Of a stretch of DNA of 64,000 nt, positions 36,669 through 46,947 are shown piece by piece. Position 1 is the stretch's first letter. Each line of letters starts with the position of its first letter. The notes under the pieces were generated by a model that saw only the letters and a list, made by a program, of their open reading frames with translations, had not been told where the DNA came from and ran no database searches. Both the position numbers and the translations under genes were made by a program. This stretch comes from Anaerolineaceae bacterium (lineage in GTDB: Bacteria > Chloroflexota > Anaerolineae > Aggregatilineales > Phototrophicaceae), in assembly GCA_026708325.1 (NCBI GenBank), contig JAPOVC010000020.1:1-64000 (forward strand), read 5' to 3'.

Positions 36669-37373
36669 TTCCTTCAAACGTCCTTCGCGACGCAACAACT
36701 GGAGAGCGTCCCGCGCGGCGGCCTGCGCCGCAGCCTGCTTGCTGTTGCCACGACCCCTGCCCAGTTCCTCGTCCAGAATTCGCACGGCGACTGTAAATTG
36801 CTTCTGATGGTCCGGCCCGCTCTCCGACAGCGTTTCATAGACTGGCGTGGCGAGCAACGCAGCCTGGCTCAGTTCCTGCAATCGGCTGCGGGCATCCAGC
36901 AGGTCGGCCTCCAGCAATTCATCGACAAGCGGGCCCAGCAGGGCCGCGACAAAGTCCTCGGCGACGCCCTGACCCCTGTCGATGAAAATCGCGCCCAGCA
37001 AGGCTTCAAACGCATCGCCAAGAATGCTCCGCCGTTGCCGGCCGCCGTTTTGCTCTTCGCCCCGACCCAGGCGTAGCAGGGCGCCGAGCTCCAGGTCAGT
37101 GGCAAGGTCCGCCAGGGTCTCGCTGCGCACGAGCGCCGAGCGCAAGCGCGTCAACTCGCCTTCCGGCATGTCCGGAAAGCGTTCGTACAGCATGCGGGTC
37201 ACGGCAAAGGCCAACACCGCGTCACCGAGAAACTCCAGGCGTTCGAAGTTTCCTGCCAACGCGTCTTTTCCGCCCTGTTCATGAGGCCAGGACCGGTGCG
37301 TCAGGGCCTGGCGCAACAACCCTTCGTCATTGAAACGCATCCCGTGCCGGCGCTGGAAACCTGCCAGGTCCAT
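36654..37373 (-). CDS. rnc: Ribonuclease III
   Basis: The 239-residue protein has the RNase III signature NFERLEFLGDAVL, a second catalytic block GDAFEALLGAIFIDRG, and a C-terminal double-stranded RNA binding domain starting near residue 160 (RSRLQELSQA). It cleaves structured rRNA and mRNA precursors. It is the last gene of the moaC-moaDE-fabF-rnc run, six bases after fabF. A fabF-rnc neighbourhood is common in bacteria; the molybdopterin genes in front are less usual. Confidence 0.95.
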   Translation of the reverse strand: MDLAGFQRRHGMRFNDEGLLRQALTHRSWPHEQGGKDALAGNFERLEFLGDAVLAFAVTRMLYERFPDMPEGELTRLRSALVRSETLADLATDLELGALLRLGRGEEQNGGRQRRSILGDAFEALLGAIFIDRGQGVAEDFVAALLGPLVDELLEADLLDARSRLQELSQAALLATPVYETLSESGPDHQKQFTVAVRILDEELGRGRGNSKQAAAQAAARDALQLLRREGRLKESGSE

Positions 37374-37379
37374 GCCGCC

Positions 37380-38621
37380 CTAAATCCGGCTGAATATCAG
37401 CGACGCGTTGTGCCCGCCAAAGCCGAAGGCATTGCTCATCACCCGGGTCAGGGGCAGTTCACGGGTCTCGTTGGGGACGTAATCCAGGTCGCATTCCGGG
37501 TCGGGATCGTCAAGATTGATGGTCGCGGGCGCCAGTTGATCGCGCAGCGCAAGGGTGGAGAACACCGCCTCAAAGGCCGCGGTCGCGCCCATCGCATGTC
37601 CGGTCATGCTCTTGCTAGAACTCACCGGAATCTCCCAGGCGGCAGCGCCCAGGGCCCGCTTCAGGGCCTTTGTCTCCATGACGTCATTGAGCTGGGTCGC
37701 CGTGCCGTGGGCATTGATGTAGTCAATGTCATCGGCATTGATCCCGGCGTCCCGCAAGGCCTTGCAGATCGCAGCCGCCGCGCCCCGCCCTTCCGGGTCC
37801 GGCGCCGTGCTGTGAAAGGCGTCCGACGTGGAACAATAGCCCGCCAGTTCCGCCAGGACAGGTGCGTCCCGTTTTTGCGCGACGTCGAGCGCTTCCAGAA
37901 CCAGCACGCCGGCCCCTTCGCCGAAAACCAGTCCCGTGCGATTGCGGTCAAAGGGACGGGAGGCGCGGGAGGGGTCGCGGTCCTCGCGCGAGCAGGCGCC
38001 CACACGATCGAAAGCGCCGACGCCAATGGGAATGATCGGTGCGTCGCTGCAACCGGCCAGGGCCTGATCGATGCGTCCGGCGCGAATGAGTTCACAGGCC
38101 CGTCCAATGCAGTCGGCTCCGGTGGCGCAGGCGGAGATCAGGGCGCCGCTCGGTCCGGACGCGCCGGTCTCGATACTGATCAGGCCGCTGGCGCCATTGA
38201 CCATCAGCATGGGGATGCCAAAGGGTGTAATGCGCCGCGGGTCGCCCGTGTCGAAAAGCAGTTCCGCCTGATTGTAGTAACTCTCTACACCGCCAACGGC
38301 GGACCCCACGATGACGCCGGTGCGCTCTGCGTTGCACTCGTCAATCTCAAGTCCCGAGTTCGCCAGGGCTTCCCTTGCGGCGACCAGCGCCATTTGCTGA
38401 TAGCGGTCGAGTCTCCGCGCCTCGCGCGCGCTCATGTGTTCCGTGGGATCCCAGTCCGGCACCTCGGCAGCGATCTTGACGCGATAGGACTCAGGATCGA
38501 AGCGCGTGATGAAGCCGGCGCCGCTGCGACCTGCACAAAGCGCCTCCCAACTGGCCTCAACCCCCAGCGCAAGAGGCGTCACAAGACCAAGACCGGTCAC
38601 GACCACGCGGCGCACGGGCAT
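37380..38621 (-). CDS. fabF: Beta-ketoacyl-ACP synthase II
   Basis: This 413-residue condensing enzyme starts MPVRRVVVTGLG and has the nucleophile Cys in SACATGADCIG. The two catalytic histidines are in NAHGTATQLND and SKSMTGHAMGA. It elongates acyl-ACP with malonyl-ACP in fatty acid synthesis. Only one base separates its ATG from the moaDE stop, and rnc follows after six bases. The acyl carrier protein gene that often sits between fabF and its partners is not here. Confidence 0.94.
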   Translation of the reverse strand: MPVRRVVVTGLGLVTPLALGVEASWEALCAGRSGAGFITRFDPESYRVKIAAEVPDWDPTEHMSAREARRLDRYQQMALVAAREALANSGLEIDECNAERTGVIVGSAVGGVESYYNQAELLFDTGDPRRITPFGIPMLMVNGASGLISIETGASGPSGALISACATGADCIGRACELIRAGRIDQALAGCSDAPIIPIGVGAFDRVGACSREDRDPSRASRPFDRNRTGLVFGEGAGVLVLEALDVAQKRDAPVLAELAGYCSTSDAFHSTAPDPEGRGAAAAICKALRDAGINADDIDYINAHGTATQLNDVMETKALKRALGAAAWEIPVSSSKSMTGHAMGATAAFEAVFSTLALRDQLAPATINLDDPDPECDLDYVPNETRELPLTRVMSNAFGFGGHNASLIFSRI

Positions 38622-38622
38622 C

Positions 38623-39339
38623 CTACTCACTGTTGTCCCGAAGTCCGGGCCGGTACTTGCCTTCGATCCAGACGCTGCCGCCCGGCCCGATTTCCCGCTT
38701 CCACACAGGCACAATTTCCTTCAGGCGATCGATACCGTAACGCGCCGCCTCAAAACATCCCTGGTCCCGATGGGCGGAGGAACAGGCGATGAGCACGGTG
38801 TTCTGCCCGACGGCCAGTTTGCCAGTGCGCTGCAAGATGGCGATGCCCTGAACCAGGGGCCAGCGTTGACGTATTTCGGCCCCGACCTGCTGCATGCGGT
38901 CCAGGGCCATCGATTCGTAGGCTTCGTATTCCAGCATCGTCGTTTGCGAGGGCGCGTCGCCGCGTCGGGTTTCACCACGGACCATGCCGCTGAAGAGACA
39001 GACCGCGCCAGTCTCCGGCAGCGTGACGGCTGCGACCACTGCATCGTGGTCGATCGCACCCTTCGCAAGGCGATAGACCTCGGGATACCCGCTGCCGCCA
39101 CTGACCGGCGGGAAGAAGGCGACCGTATCGCCGGAACTCAGCTCTTCCGCATCCGTGGCGTATTCCTCGTTCACCGCAGCGATGGCGGCGGCGAGGGCCT
39201 CACGTAAAGTTGGCTGGCGGAGACCCAGCGCGTCACGCAGGTCGGCAACGGTCGCGCTCTCTCTATCCAGGCTCAGGGTCAGCCGCCGCTGCCCGGCCAG
39301 GTCCCCGAGTGACGCAAAGAGCAAGACGTTGATCTGCAT
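38623..39339 (-). CDS. MoaD-MoaE fusion (molybdopterin synthase)
   Basis: One 238-residue frame joins the small and large subunits of molybdopterin synthase. Residues 1-82 are MoaD, ending PPVSGG with Gly81-Gly82. Residues 83-238 are MoaE, with FSGMVRGETR, LEYEAYESMA, the catalytic-site HRDQGCFEAARYGIDRLK and PVWKRE. MoaD must have a free C-terminal Gly to carry the sulfur, so cleavage after Gly82 is expected, as reported for the MoaX fusion of Mycobacterium tuberculosis. The ATG overlaps the moaC stop (TGATG). Confidence 0.92.
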   Translation of the reverse strand: MQINVLLFASLGDLAGQRRLTLSLDRESATVADLRDALGLRQPTLREALAAAIAAVNEEYATDAEELSSGDTVAFFPPVSGGSGYPEVYRLAKGAIDHDAVVAAVTLPETGAVCLFSGMVRGETRRGDAPSQTTMLEYEAYESMALDRMQQVGAEIRQRWPLVQGIAILQRTGKLAVGQNTVLIACSSAHRDQGCFEAARYGIDRLKEIVPVWKREIGPGGSVWIEGKYRPGLRDNSE

Positions 39340-39827
39340 CAGCGACACACCGGCGCCGCATAGTCACCACGCTGGCCGCCCCGCTTCTCCAGCAAACGGA
39401 TTTCACCAACGCGCATGCTGCGGTCAACGGCCTTGGCCATGTCATAGACCGTCAGCGCCGCGACGGCCACGGCGGTCAGGGCTTCCATTTCCACGCCGGT
39501 TTTGCCCTTCGTACGCACCTGGGCCTCGATTCGCAATGCGCTTCCCTTTGTGTCCGCTTCCAGATCGACGTCAACATGCGTCAACGCCAGCGGATGGCAG
39601 AGCGGGATGAGGGACGCGGTCTGTTTGGCGGCCATGATGCCGGCCAGACGAGCGGTGGCAAAAACGTCCCCTTTCTTAAGCCCGCCCCCGCAAATGAGCT
39701 GCAAGGTTGCGGGCTCCATCTCCACGCAGCCGGCGGCGCGCGCCATGCGTTCACTGTCCGGCTTGTCACCCACAGCCACCATGCGGGCCCTGCCCTGTTC
39801 GTCCAGGTGCGTCAGACCGTCATTCAC
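39339..39827 (-). CDS. moaC: Cyclic pyranopterin monophosphate synthase
   Basis: The 162-residue protein has the MoaC motifs [25 protein letters not shown], and [16 protein letters not shown] with the catalytic Lys, Asp and Glu. DMAKAVDR comes near the end. It acts on the MoaA product to make cyclic pyranopterin monophosphate. I chose GTG at 39827 because AGGGGG lies seven bases upstream and family sequences begin with a similar [13 protein letters not shown]; the ATG-initiated longer frame has an unrelated leader. moaA is not in the window. Confidence 0.93.
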   Translation of the reverse strand: MNDGLTHLDEQGRARMVAVGDKPDSERMARAAGCVEMEPATLQLICGGGLKKGDVFATARLAGIMAAKQTASLIPLCHPLALTHVDVDLEADTKGSALRIEAQVRTKGKTGVEMEALTAVAVAALTVYDMAKAVDRSMRVGEIRLLEKRGGQRGDYAAPVCR

Positions 39828-39848
39828 CGGATACCCCCTGCTGGCGTC

Positions 39849-39877
39849 AGTATAGCGCGAGTCTTGTCGGCTGCGGA
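39849..39877 (-). promoter_or_regulatory. Candidate promoter of the moaC-moaDE-fabF-rnc operon
   Basis: On the minus strand TCCGCA (39877-39872) and TATACT (39854-39849) are 17 bases apart. The start of transcription would be near 39842, 15 bases before the moaC GTG. It overlaps the ftsY promoter on the other strand. Confidence 0.4.
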
Positions 39878-39892
39878 ACGCCCGACTATACT
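39864..39892 (+). promoter_or_regulatory. Promoter of ftsY-prfB
   Basis: TTGTCG at 39864-39869 and TATACT at 39887-39892 are 17 bases apart, with the ftsY start about 34 bases past the predicted transcript start. Confidence 0.65.
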
Positions 39893-39932
39893 GCGGACCA
39901 GCGACACCCATGCTCCGCACGGAGATTGCAAC

Positions 39933-40823
39933 TTGAGTGTATTTGGCCGTGGCCTGACCCGCACGCGGCGCTCCTTCTTTGGGCGAATCGTCGACCTGCT
40001 GGCCGGCAGCGACGTCGATGAAGACACCTGGGATGACATCGAGGCGCTCCTGATCCAGGCGGACCTCGGTCTGACCGTGACGGGAAAGGTGCTGGATACA
40101 CTTCGGGCGGGGCGCTGGCGCAACAGCGACGAGTTGCTGGCCGGCCTGCGTTCCACACTGCTGGGTCTGCTGTCCGCCCCGCCGCCGATGGACCTTAGCG
40201 GTCGACCCCTTTCGGTCGTCCTGGTGGTGGGCGTCAACGGGACGGGCAAGACCACGTCAATCGCCAGGTTGGCGCATCGCATGAAGCTGGCGGGGCGCGA
40301 AGTCATTCTGGCCGCCGGCGACACCTTTCGCGCGGCCGCCATCGAGCAGTTGCAGACCTGGGGCGAACGAATCGATGTGCCGGTTGTCGCCGGCCAGTCC
40401 GGCGCGGACCCGGCTTCCGTCGTCTTCGATGCCACCAGGGCTGCCCAGGCGCGGGGAAAGGACGTATTGATCATCGACACCGCCGGCCGCCTGCACACCA
40501 ACGCCAACCTGATGAACGAACTGCGGCGCATTCGCTCCGTCTCGGCGAAAGTCGTCCCGGACGCGCCGCATGAGGTCTTGCTGGTGCTGGATGGCACGAC
40601 GGGCCAGAACGCATTGCAGCAGGCGCGCACATTTCAGGAAATGGTGGACGTCAGCGGCGTCATCGTCACAAAGCTCGACAGTTCGGCCAAGGGCGGCATG
40701 GTATTCGCCGTTTACGCTGAACTGGGACTGCCGGTCCACTACGTCGGGCTTGGTGAGGGCCTCAGTCATTTGCTGCCCTTTTCGCCGGAAATCTTTGTCA
40801 ACAGTCTTTTGGACGAGAACTAG
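39933..40823 (+). CDS. ftsY: Signal recognition particle receptor FtsY
   Basis: This is a 296-residue SRP GTPase with only the N and G domains. G1 is GVNGTGKTT, the [11 protein letters not shown] segment follows, G3 is DTAGR and G4 is TKLD, with the closing [12 protein letters not shown]. It docks ribosome-SRP complexes at the membrane. The acidic A domain of E. coli FtsY is absent, as in many bacteria. The start is a TTG with GGAGA upstream; no ATG or GTG fits the family N-terminus. prfB follows after three bases. Confidence 0.94.
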   Translation: MSVFGRGLTRTRRSFFGRIVDLLAGSDVDEDTWDDIEALLIQADLGLTVTGKVLDTLRAGRWRNSDELLAGLRSTLLGLLSAPPPMDLSGRPLSVVLVVGVNGTGKTTSIARLAHRMKLAGREVILAAGDTFRAAAIEQLQTWGERIDVPVVAGQSGADPASVVFDATRAAQARGKDVLIIDTAGRLHTNANLMNELRRIRSVSAKVVPDAPHEVLLVLDGTTGQNALQQARTFQEMVDVSGVIVTKLDSSAKGGMVFAVYAELGLPVHYVGLGEGLSHLLPFSPEIFVNSLLDEN

Positions 40824-40826
40824 CGC

Positions 40827-41924
40827 ATGGACCAGCTTGTCAGCCAGTTGCAGACCCTGAAAGAGACCATTGACGGGCTCATTGCGCGCCTGGGCATCGC
40901 CAACAAGGAGAGCGCCATAGAAGAAATCGAAGTCGCTGCCGCCTCGACAGCCTTCTGGGACAACCCTGAATCAGCCAGCCGACAGATGCAGTCCCTTTCC
41001 ACCCTGAAGGCCGAAGTCCGTCGCTGGCGTGACATCGCCCGGCGCATTGATGACGCGTTGGAACTTGCTGAACTGGAGGACCAGGACCTGCTGGATGACC
41101 TGGTGGAGGAATGCGAATCGCTTCAGCCCCTGGTCGAGCGCATGTCCTTTCAGGCCATGCTTTCCGGTCCGCACGATCAGGAGAGCGCCATCCTCGCCAT
41201 TCACGCCGGCGCGGGCGGCACGGATTCCCAGGACTGGGCCGGTATGCTGGAGCGCATGTACCTGCGCTGGGCAGAACAGAGCGGCTACAGGACGACGATT
41301 CTCGATCGCAGCGAAGGCGAAGAGGCCGGCATCAAGAGCGTCACTCTGGAAGTCGACGGGCCCTATGCCTACGGCTATTTGCACAGCGAACTTGGCGTGC
41401 ACCGTCTCGTGCGGCTAAGCCCCTTTGACTCTGCCAGCCGGCGCCACACTTCCTTTGCCAAGGTCGAACTCTGGCCGGATGTTCAGGGCAACCTCGACAT
41501 TGAAATCAACGAGGCCGATTTGCGTGTGGATGCCTACCGCGCCGGCGGCGCCGGTGGCCAGCACGTCCAGAAAAATGACACTGCCATCCGCATAACCCAC
41601 CTGCCGACCGGCATCGTGGTGCAGTGTCAGAACGAACGAAGCCAGAAGCAGAACCGTGAACGCGCGCTGCATATCCTCAAGACGCGTCTGCTGGAAGAGG
41701 AACGGCTGAAACAGGAAGCTGAACTGGCGGACCTCAAGGGCGAAAATGTGGACGCCGGCTGGGGCAACCAGATCCGTTCCTATGTCCTGCATCCCTATCA
41801 AATGGTGAAGGACCATCGAACCGGACATGAGGAAGGGAACAGCGGCGCCGTGCTCGATGGCAGGCTGAATGACTTCATGGAAGCCTGGATGCGCGCCAGG
41901 GTAGCCAGCGATTCACCTGCTTGA
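40827..41924 (+). CDS. prfB: Peptide chain release factor 2
   Basis: The 365-residue protein has the stop-codon recognition tripeptide SPF (RLSPFDSASR) characteristic of RF2 and the GGQ motif in RAGGAGGQHVQKNDTA, where the Gln is normally methylated. It releases peptides at UGA and UAA. The frame is continuous from the ATG, so the usual programmed +1 frameshift near codon 25 is not used here. The TGA stop lies inside the -35 hexamer of the rpoC promoter. Confidence 0.95.
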   Translation: MDQLVSQLQTLKETIDGLIARLGIANKESAIEEIEVAAASTAFWDNPESASRQMQSLSTLKAEVRRWRDIARRIDDALELAELEDQDLLDDLVEECESLQPLVERMSFQAMLSGPHDQESAILAIHAGAGGTDSQDWAGMLERMYLRWAEQSGYRTTILDRSEGEEAGIKSVTLEVDGPYAYGYLHSELGVHRLVRLSPFDSASRRHTSFAKVELWPDVQGNLDIEINEADLRVDAYRAGGAGGQHVQKNDTAIRITHLPTGIVVQCQNERSQKQNRERALHILKTRLLEEERLKQEAELADLKGENVDAGWGNQIRSYVLHPYQMVKDHRTGHEEGNSGAVLDGRLNDFMEAWMRARVASDSPA

Positions 41925-41949
41925 CAGACCGGGCCGAACACGCTACACT
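41921..41949 (+). promoter_or_regulatory. Strong promoter of rpoC
   Basis: A perfect TTGACA at 41921-41926 and TACACT at 41944-41949 are 17 bases apart. The -35 box overlaps the prfB stop codon. A second TTGACA at 42000-42005 has only a weak partner TAGTGT at 42022-42027. Confidence 0.78.
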
Positions 41950-42218
41950 GCGTCTGTTGATCGCACACACCACATAGACAGCCGCGAGGCCAACGGGACT
42001 TGACAGGCAGGCCCTGCCAGGTAGTGTTTTGTTGTGTCTTTAATGGCATGGCAAATCCGAATTCAATGTGCGCAGTGGCACGCGGGGCAGGCCCCGTGTC
42101 GAATGCGCTTTCTCGCGTCAATACCCTGCACGCTGCCAACGTTTCCCTGCTGGCAGACCATGCGCGGCCGGTCCATTTGACCGCCGCGCAAGCATCCTGA
42201 AATTCAGAGGAGGTCATC
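41950..42218 (+). other. Leader region of rpoC (no protein gene)
   Basis: This stretch of about 260 bases between the promoter and the rpoC TTG holds no recognisable family. It has a 5-base-pair hairpin at 42006-42018 (GGCAG and CTGCC), a stronger one at 42080-42099, and a 50-codon frame from the ATG at 42048 without a good ribosome site. I see no T-run after either hairpin, so an attenuator is not obvious. Autoregulation by RNA structure is possible. Confidence 0.5.
42080..42099 (+). repeat. Hairpin in the rpoC leader
   Basis: Bases 42080-42087 and 42092-42099 can form an 8-pair stem, including one G-U pair, around a CAGG loop. It is G+C rich and lies 120 bases before the start codon. No run of T follows. 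Confidence 0.45.
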
Positions 42219-45200
42219 TTGGAAGCGAAGGATTTCAGCGCCCTGCGCATAAGTCTTGCTTCTCCGGACCAGATCGAAAAGTGGTCCTACGGCGAAGTCA
42301 CCAAGCCGGAGACGATCAACTACCGCCGCTTGCGTCCGGAAAAGGACGGCCTGTTTTGCGAGGCCATCTTTGGCCCGACGCGCGACTGGCAATGCTATTG
42401 CGGCAAATACAAGAACCTGCGTTACCGCGGCATCGTCTGTGACAAGTGCGGCGTCGAGGTCACGCGCTCTTCCGTGCGCCGCGAGCGCATGGGCCACATC
42501 AAGCTGGCGGCGCCTGTGGCCCACGTCTGGTACACCCGCCGCGTGCCCAGTTATCTGGGGCTGCTGCTGGATGTCAGCCGGCGCAATTTGGACCGGGTCC
42601 TGTATTTCGCCCAGTACGTCATCACCAGTGTCGACGACGACGCCCGCAAGAAAGCCCTGATGCGTGTCGAGCGCGAGCTTTCCCAGCGCGAGATGTTGAT
42701 GGGCGGCGACCTGCACGAGCGCATGGAGACCCTTACGCGCGAACGCGAAGAATTCCTTGCATCCGTTGACGGACGCAAGGCGGAGATCCAGAGCCGGCAC
42801 GACGAGGAACTGGCCCGGCTGAGCGACGAGCTGATGCAGGAAGCGCAGCAACTGCACCGGCGCATTGAGGGACTTCAGGGCGACATCGCGGCGACGCCGG
42901 TCGTGCTGGAAGCCACAGGAGAGGTGATCGTCGCCGAAGGCGCAGAAGTCAGTGCGGAACACCTGGGCAACATTCAGCAGTCCATCAACGACCAGCTGGG
43001 TGATATCCAGGAACGCATCGAACTCGAAAGGCACGAGGAGCTGGCTGCGCTCGATGCCCGGCAGCAGAAACTTGAACGCGATACGGAACGTGAACTGACG
43101 GACCTGCGCGACCAACTGAACGAGAAGATGGCGACCGTGCGACACAGTGCCGACAACGCCCGCAACGAACTGCAGGACCTCGCCGTCTTGCAGTTCCTTT
43201 CCGAAACGCGCTTCCGCCACCTGAAGAGTCGTTACGGCCGTGTCTTCCAGGCCAACATGGGAGCCGAAGCCTTCTACGAGATCCTGCGCAACATGGATCT
43301 TGAGCGCCTGTCGCTCGAACTGTGGAAGGAAGTGCGCGAATCGCGCTCCATGCAGCGCAAGAAAAAGGCGACGAAGCGCCTTGGCGTGGTGGAAAGCCTG
43401 CGCAAGAGTCAGAATCGGCCGGAGTGGATGATTTTGACGATGTTGCCGGTCATTCCACCGGACCTGCGGCCGATGGTCCAGCTGGACGGCGGCCGCTTCG
43501 CCACCAGCGACCTGAATGACCTTTACCGGCGCGTCATCAATCGCAACAATCGACTCAAGCGCTTGCTGGAACTGGGCGCGCCGGACGTCATCGTCCGCAA
43601 CGAAAAACGCATGTTGCAGGAAGCCGTCGACAGTCTGGTGGACAACAGCCAGCGAGGCAAGGAACTCAGCCGGCGCGGCCACCGCGAACTGAAGTCGCTT
43701 AGCGACATGCTCAAGGGCAAGAAGGGCCGATTCCGCCGCAACCTGCTCGGCAAGCGCGTGGACTACTCCGGCCGTTCGGTGATTGTCATCGGGCCCCGCC
43801 TGAAGCTCCACCAGTGCGGCCTGCCCAAGACCATGGCCCTCGAACTTTATCGTCCCTTCGTCATCAGCCGACTGGTCAACCAGAACTACGCCAGCAACGT
43901 TCGTGGAGCACGGCGCATCATCGAACGGGAACGGCCGGAAGTCTGGGAAGCGCTGGAAGAAGTCATTCAGGAACGGCCGGTGCTGCTGAACCGCGCCCCT
44001 ACCCTGCATCGACTGGGAATCCAGGCCTTTGAGCCGCTGCTGGTTGAGGGCAAGGCCATTCAGATTCACCCTCTGGTGTGTTCGGCCTTCAACGCCGATT
44101 TCGACGGCGACCAGATGGCCGTCCACGTACCGCTCAGCGAAAAGGCCGTGCAGGAAGCTCGCGAGCTCATGCTCAGTTCCCGCAATCTGCTCAAACCCGC
44201 GGACGGTTCGCCCATCGTCGGCCCTTCCAAGGACATGGTGCTGGGCTGCTATTACCTCACCATGGATCCCACCGTGGAAATCCTCGCGCTCAGGAAGCGC
44301 GCCGAAGAATTCCGCACCATCGATTCCGTTTTGAATACGGAAGCAAGGGTCGGGATCGCCCTGCGCAGCAACGGCTACTACTTCGCCCTGCAGCATGGCC
44401 TCGACAACGTCGAGCTTTACCCGGCTGTCACCGAGGAAGACGACACCGGTCGCGTGCGGGTCATCGAATCGGCCATTGATCGCACGGTGCGCGCGGTCCT
44501 CGAAGGCGAGGTGGACTGCACCCTGGCCAATGCCTATGAGGCGCGCATTTACCTGCGGCAACATGGCCTGGAAGATCAGCTGGAGATCACCAATTTGCAC
44601 GAACGTCGCCTGGTCGTCGACATGGACGAGGTGCAATACCTCTATCAACTTGGAATGGTTGGCCTGCACACTCCGGTGTTGCTGGGCAACATCTACGAAG
44701 AGCGTCCGCCACAGGACGAACCCGAGGCAACGACCGTAGGTCGGGCCCTGTTTAACCGCATTTTGCCTGATGAAATGCGCTACGTGCAGGAGACCCTCGG
44801 CAAGCGTGGCCTGAACGACCTGGTCGCCCTTTGTTACCAGCAGGTAGGTTCCGAACTGACGACCGACGTCGTCGACCAGATCAAGAATTTCGGCTTTCAC
44901 TATGCCACGATCTCGGGTACGACCGTCGCGGTTTCGGACCTCACGATCCCGGAGGAACGCGCGAACATCCTCGACAGCGCCGAAGATACAGTCGTGCGCG
45001 CCGAACGGGATTTCCGGCGCGGACTTCTCACCGAAGAGGAACGCTACCAGATCACCATCGACGTGTGGACCAGCGCCAAGAACCAGTTGCAGGACACGAT
45101 TCGCGACACGCTGGATCCCTACGGACCCATCGCAATCATGGCGCTTTCAGGTTCCACCAAGGGCGGCTTTGGGCCGATCACCCAGCTGGCGGGCATGCGC

Positions 45201-46886
45201 GGCCTGATGGCCGATCCTTTCGGCCGCATTATCGAGATGCCCATCAAGAGCCACTTCCGCCAGGGTCTGACAGCGCTGGAGTTCTTCATTTCCACGCACG
45301 GCGCGCGCAAGGGTCTGGCGGATACGGCGTTGCGTACTGCCGATGCGGGTTACCTGACGCGCCGCCTGGTGGACGTGGCGCAGGACGTCATCGTCAACCG
45401 TATGGATTGCGGGACCGACGCCGGCCTGCTCGTCAGCCGCCAGCAGGACATCGCCGGCCAGACCATGCATGAACGCACGGTCGGCCGGGTCGCTTCCGAA
45501 ACGGTCTATCATCCGGAGACGGGCGAGTTGATCGTCGATCGCAATGAATTGATCGACGAGGACATCGCGACCCGCATCCAGGGGTGCGACGTAGAGGACG
45601 TCTACGTCCGCAGCCCGATGACCTGCTCACTGATTCACGGCATCTGCGCCCTGTGCTACGGGCGTGACCTGGGTCGAGGCGAAATGGTCGGGATCGGTGC
45701 GGCCGTTGGAATCGTGGCCGCCCAGTCCATCGGCGAGCCTGGCACGCAACTGACCCTGCGTACCTTCCATACAGGCGGTATCGCACAGGCCAGCGGTGAT
45801 ATCACCAGCGGTCTGCCGCGGGTTGAGGAACTCTTCGAAGCGCGCAAGAAACCGCGGGGCGAAGCCGTCATCGTGGATTTCGGCGGCATCGTTCGTCTGG
45901 GACGTCGCGGCGGTGTGCGCATGGCGACCGTCATTGACGAACAGGTGGACAAGGAAGAACAGCAGCTGCCGGAAGGCTGGGAGCTGATGGTTGCGGATGA
46001 GGAGAAGGTCAACCCTGGCGACGTGCTGGCGCGATCGGTCGATGACGCAGAACAGACACTGACGGCCGGCCTGCAGGGAACGGTTAACATTGAAGGCGAC
46101 CTCATTACCGTGGTCTGGCGCCGCCGCCAGGAGGAGGAGTATGAAATCCCCTCCAATGCCCGCCTCACGCCCGATGTCTATGACGGCGCCGAGGTGTATC
46201 CCGGCCAGCAACTGACCGAGGGAGCCAGCAATCCGCATCGCATCCTGCGCATTCTGGGCGAGGAAGCCACCCGCTTGTATCTGCTCTCGGAAGTTCAAAA
46301 GGTCTATCGTAACCAGGGCGTCAACATCGCGGACAAGCACTTTGAAATCATCGTCCGCAAGATGCTGTCAAAGGTCCAGGTCACCCGCAGCGGCGACAGC
46401 GAGTTGCTGCCCGATGAACTGATCGATCGCCTGCAGCTCCTCGATATCAACGAAAAGTTGCTGGTGGACGGCAAGGAACCGGCGGCCGGCACGCCCGTGT
46501 TGCTGGGAATCTCCCGGGCCGCACTTAGCACGGAAAGTTTCCTCTCTGCTTCCAGCTTCCAGCACACGATCAAGGTGCTGGCGGGGGCTGCCATCGAGGG
46601 CAAGCAGGACCAGCTCTATGGCCTGAAGGAAAACGTCATCATTGGCAAGCTGATCCCGGCCGGCACCGGCTTCCATACCTATCAGGACCGCGAACTGGTG
46701 GCGCCTGAAGTATCCATGGACCCCCAGGGCGCCCTGCTGCTGGAGGACCTGGGAGAAAACCAGGAGGTCGACGAGCTTTACGACAACGATGCCGGCGGCC
46801 TGGCCGAAGTCGTGGAGGAAGTCGAAACCGCGGTTGACGACCAGGATGGTGACGCGCTGAGCAATGGTGCGGACCTGAGCGTCTGA
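42219..46886 (+). CDS. rpoC: DNA-directed RNA polymerase subunit beta'
   Basis: The 1555-residue subunit is full length. The N-terminal zinc site is [20 protein letters not shown] near residues 59-78. A coiled-coil-rich insertion follows (about 150-340). Then come the bridge to the active centre, [14 protein letters not shown] with the three catalytic Asp residues, and the trigger-loop region from [11 protein letters not shown]. The second zinc site has cysteines in [15 protein letters not shown]. Translation starts at TTG with AGAGGAGG upstream. rpoB is not in front of it, as would be usual; prfB is. A strong promoter, a long leader and an intrinsic terminator make it a single-gene unit. Confidence 0.97.
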   Translation: MEAKDFSALRISLASPDQIEKWSYGEVTKPETINYRRLRPEKDGLFCEAIFGPTRDWQCYCGKYKNLRYRGIVCDKCGVEVTRSSVRRERMGHIKLAAPVAHVWYTRRVPSYLGLLLDVSRRNLDRVLYFAQYVITSVDDDARKKALMRVERELSQREMLMGGDLHERMETLTREREEFLASVDGRKAEIQSRHDEELARLSDELMQEAQQLHRRIEGLQGDIAATPVVLEATGEVIVAEGAEVSAEHLGNIQQSINDQLGDIQERIELERHEELAALDARQQKLERDTERELTDLRDQLNEKMATVRHSADNARNELQDLAVLQFLSETRFRHLKSRYGRVFQANMGAEAFYEILRNMDLERLSLELWKEVRESRSMQRKKKATKRLGVVESLRKSQNRPEWMILTMLPVIPPDLRPMVQLDGGRFATSDLNDLYRRVINRNNRLKRLLELGAPDVIVRNEKRMLQEAVDSLVDNSQRGKELSRRGHRELKSLSDMLKGKKGRFRRNLLGKRVDYSGRSVIVIGPRLKLHQCGLPKTMALELYRPFVISRLVNQNYASNVRGARRIIERERPEVWEALEEVIQERPVLLNRAPTLHRLGIQAFEPLLVEGKAIQIHPLVCSAFNADFDGDQMAVHVPLSEKAVQEARELMLSSRNLLKPADGSPIVGPSKDMVLGCYYLTMDPTVEILALRKRAEEFRTIDSVLNTEARVGIALRSNGYYFALQHGLDNVELYPAVTEEDDTGRVRVIESAIDRTVRAVLEGEVDCTLANAYEARIYLRQHGLEDQLEITNLHERRLVVDMDEVQYLYQLGMVGLHTPVLLGNIYEERPPQDEPEATTVGRALFNRILPDEMRYVQETLGKRGLNDLVALCYQQVGSELTTDVVDQIKNFGFHYATISGTTVAVSDLTIPEERANILDSAEDTVVRAERDFRRGLLTEEERYQITIDVWTSAKNQLQDTIRDTLDPYGPIAIMALSGSTKGGFGPITQLAGMRGLMADPFGRIIEMPIKSHFRQGLTALEFFISTHGARKGLADTALRTADAGYLTRRLVDVAQDVIVNRMDCGTDAGLLVSRQQDIAGQTMHERTVGRVASETVYHPETGELIVDRNELIDEDIATRIQGCDVEDVYVRSPMTCSLIHGICALCYGRDLGRGEMVGIGAAVGIVAAQSIGEPGTQLTLRTFHTGGIAQASGDITSGLPRVEELFEARKKPRGEAVIVDFGGIVRLGRRGGVRMATVIDEQVDKEEQQLPEGWELMVADEEKVNPGDVLARSVDDAEQTLTAGLQGTVNIEGDLITVVWRRRQEEEYEIPSNARLTPDVYDGAEVYPGQQLTEGASNPHRILRILGEEATRLYLLSEVQKVYRNQGVNIADKHFEIIVRKMLSKVQVTRSGDSELLPDELIDRLQLLDINEKLLVDGKEPAAGTPVLLGISRAALSTESFLSASSFQHTIKVLAGAAIEGKQDQLYGLKENVIIGKLIPAGTGFHTYQDRELVAPEVSMDPQGALLLEDLGENQEVDELYDNDAGGLAEVVEEVETAVDDQDGDALSNGADLSV

Positions 46887-46905
46887 GAGTTTCCGTCCAA
46901 TTCCG

Positions 46906-46935
46906 GAGGCGGCCCTTTTGGCCGCCTCTTTGTTT
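46906..46935 (+). terminator. Intrinsic terminator of rpoC
   Basis: GAGGCGGCC at 46906-46914 pairs perfectly with GGCCGCCTC at 46920-46928 around a five-base loop. TTTGTTT follows directly, 20 bases after the rpoC stop. On the other strand there is no T-run, so it acts on rpoC only. Confidence 0.9.
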
Positions 46936-46947
46936 CTCGGGTCTGCT

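Noticed and set aside
40827..40930. Programmed +1 frameshift site in prfB
   Set aside because: The frame is continuous and no internal stop with a CTTTGA-like slip site is present near codon 25.
42048..42200. Fifty-codon frame in the rpoC leader as a leader peptide
   Set aside because: No good ribosome site, no runs of a regulatory amino acid, and it ends close to the rpoC ribosome site by chance. Not supported as a gene.
42204..44900. Open frame of about 898 codons antisense to rpoC
   Set aside because: It has no recognisable domain, no ribosome site, and is a by-product of high G+C codon use in rpoC.
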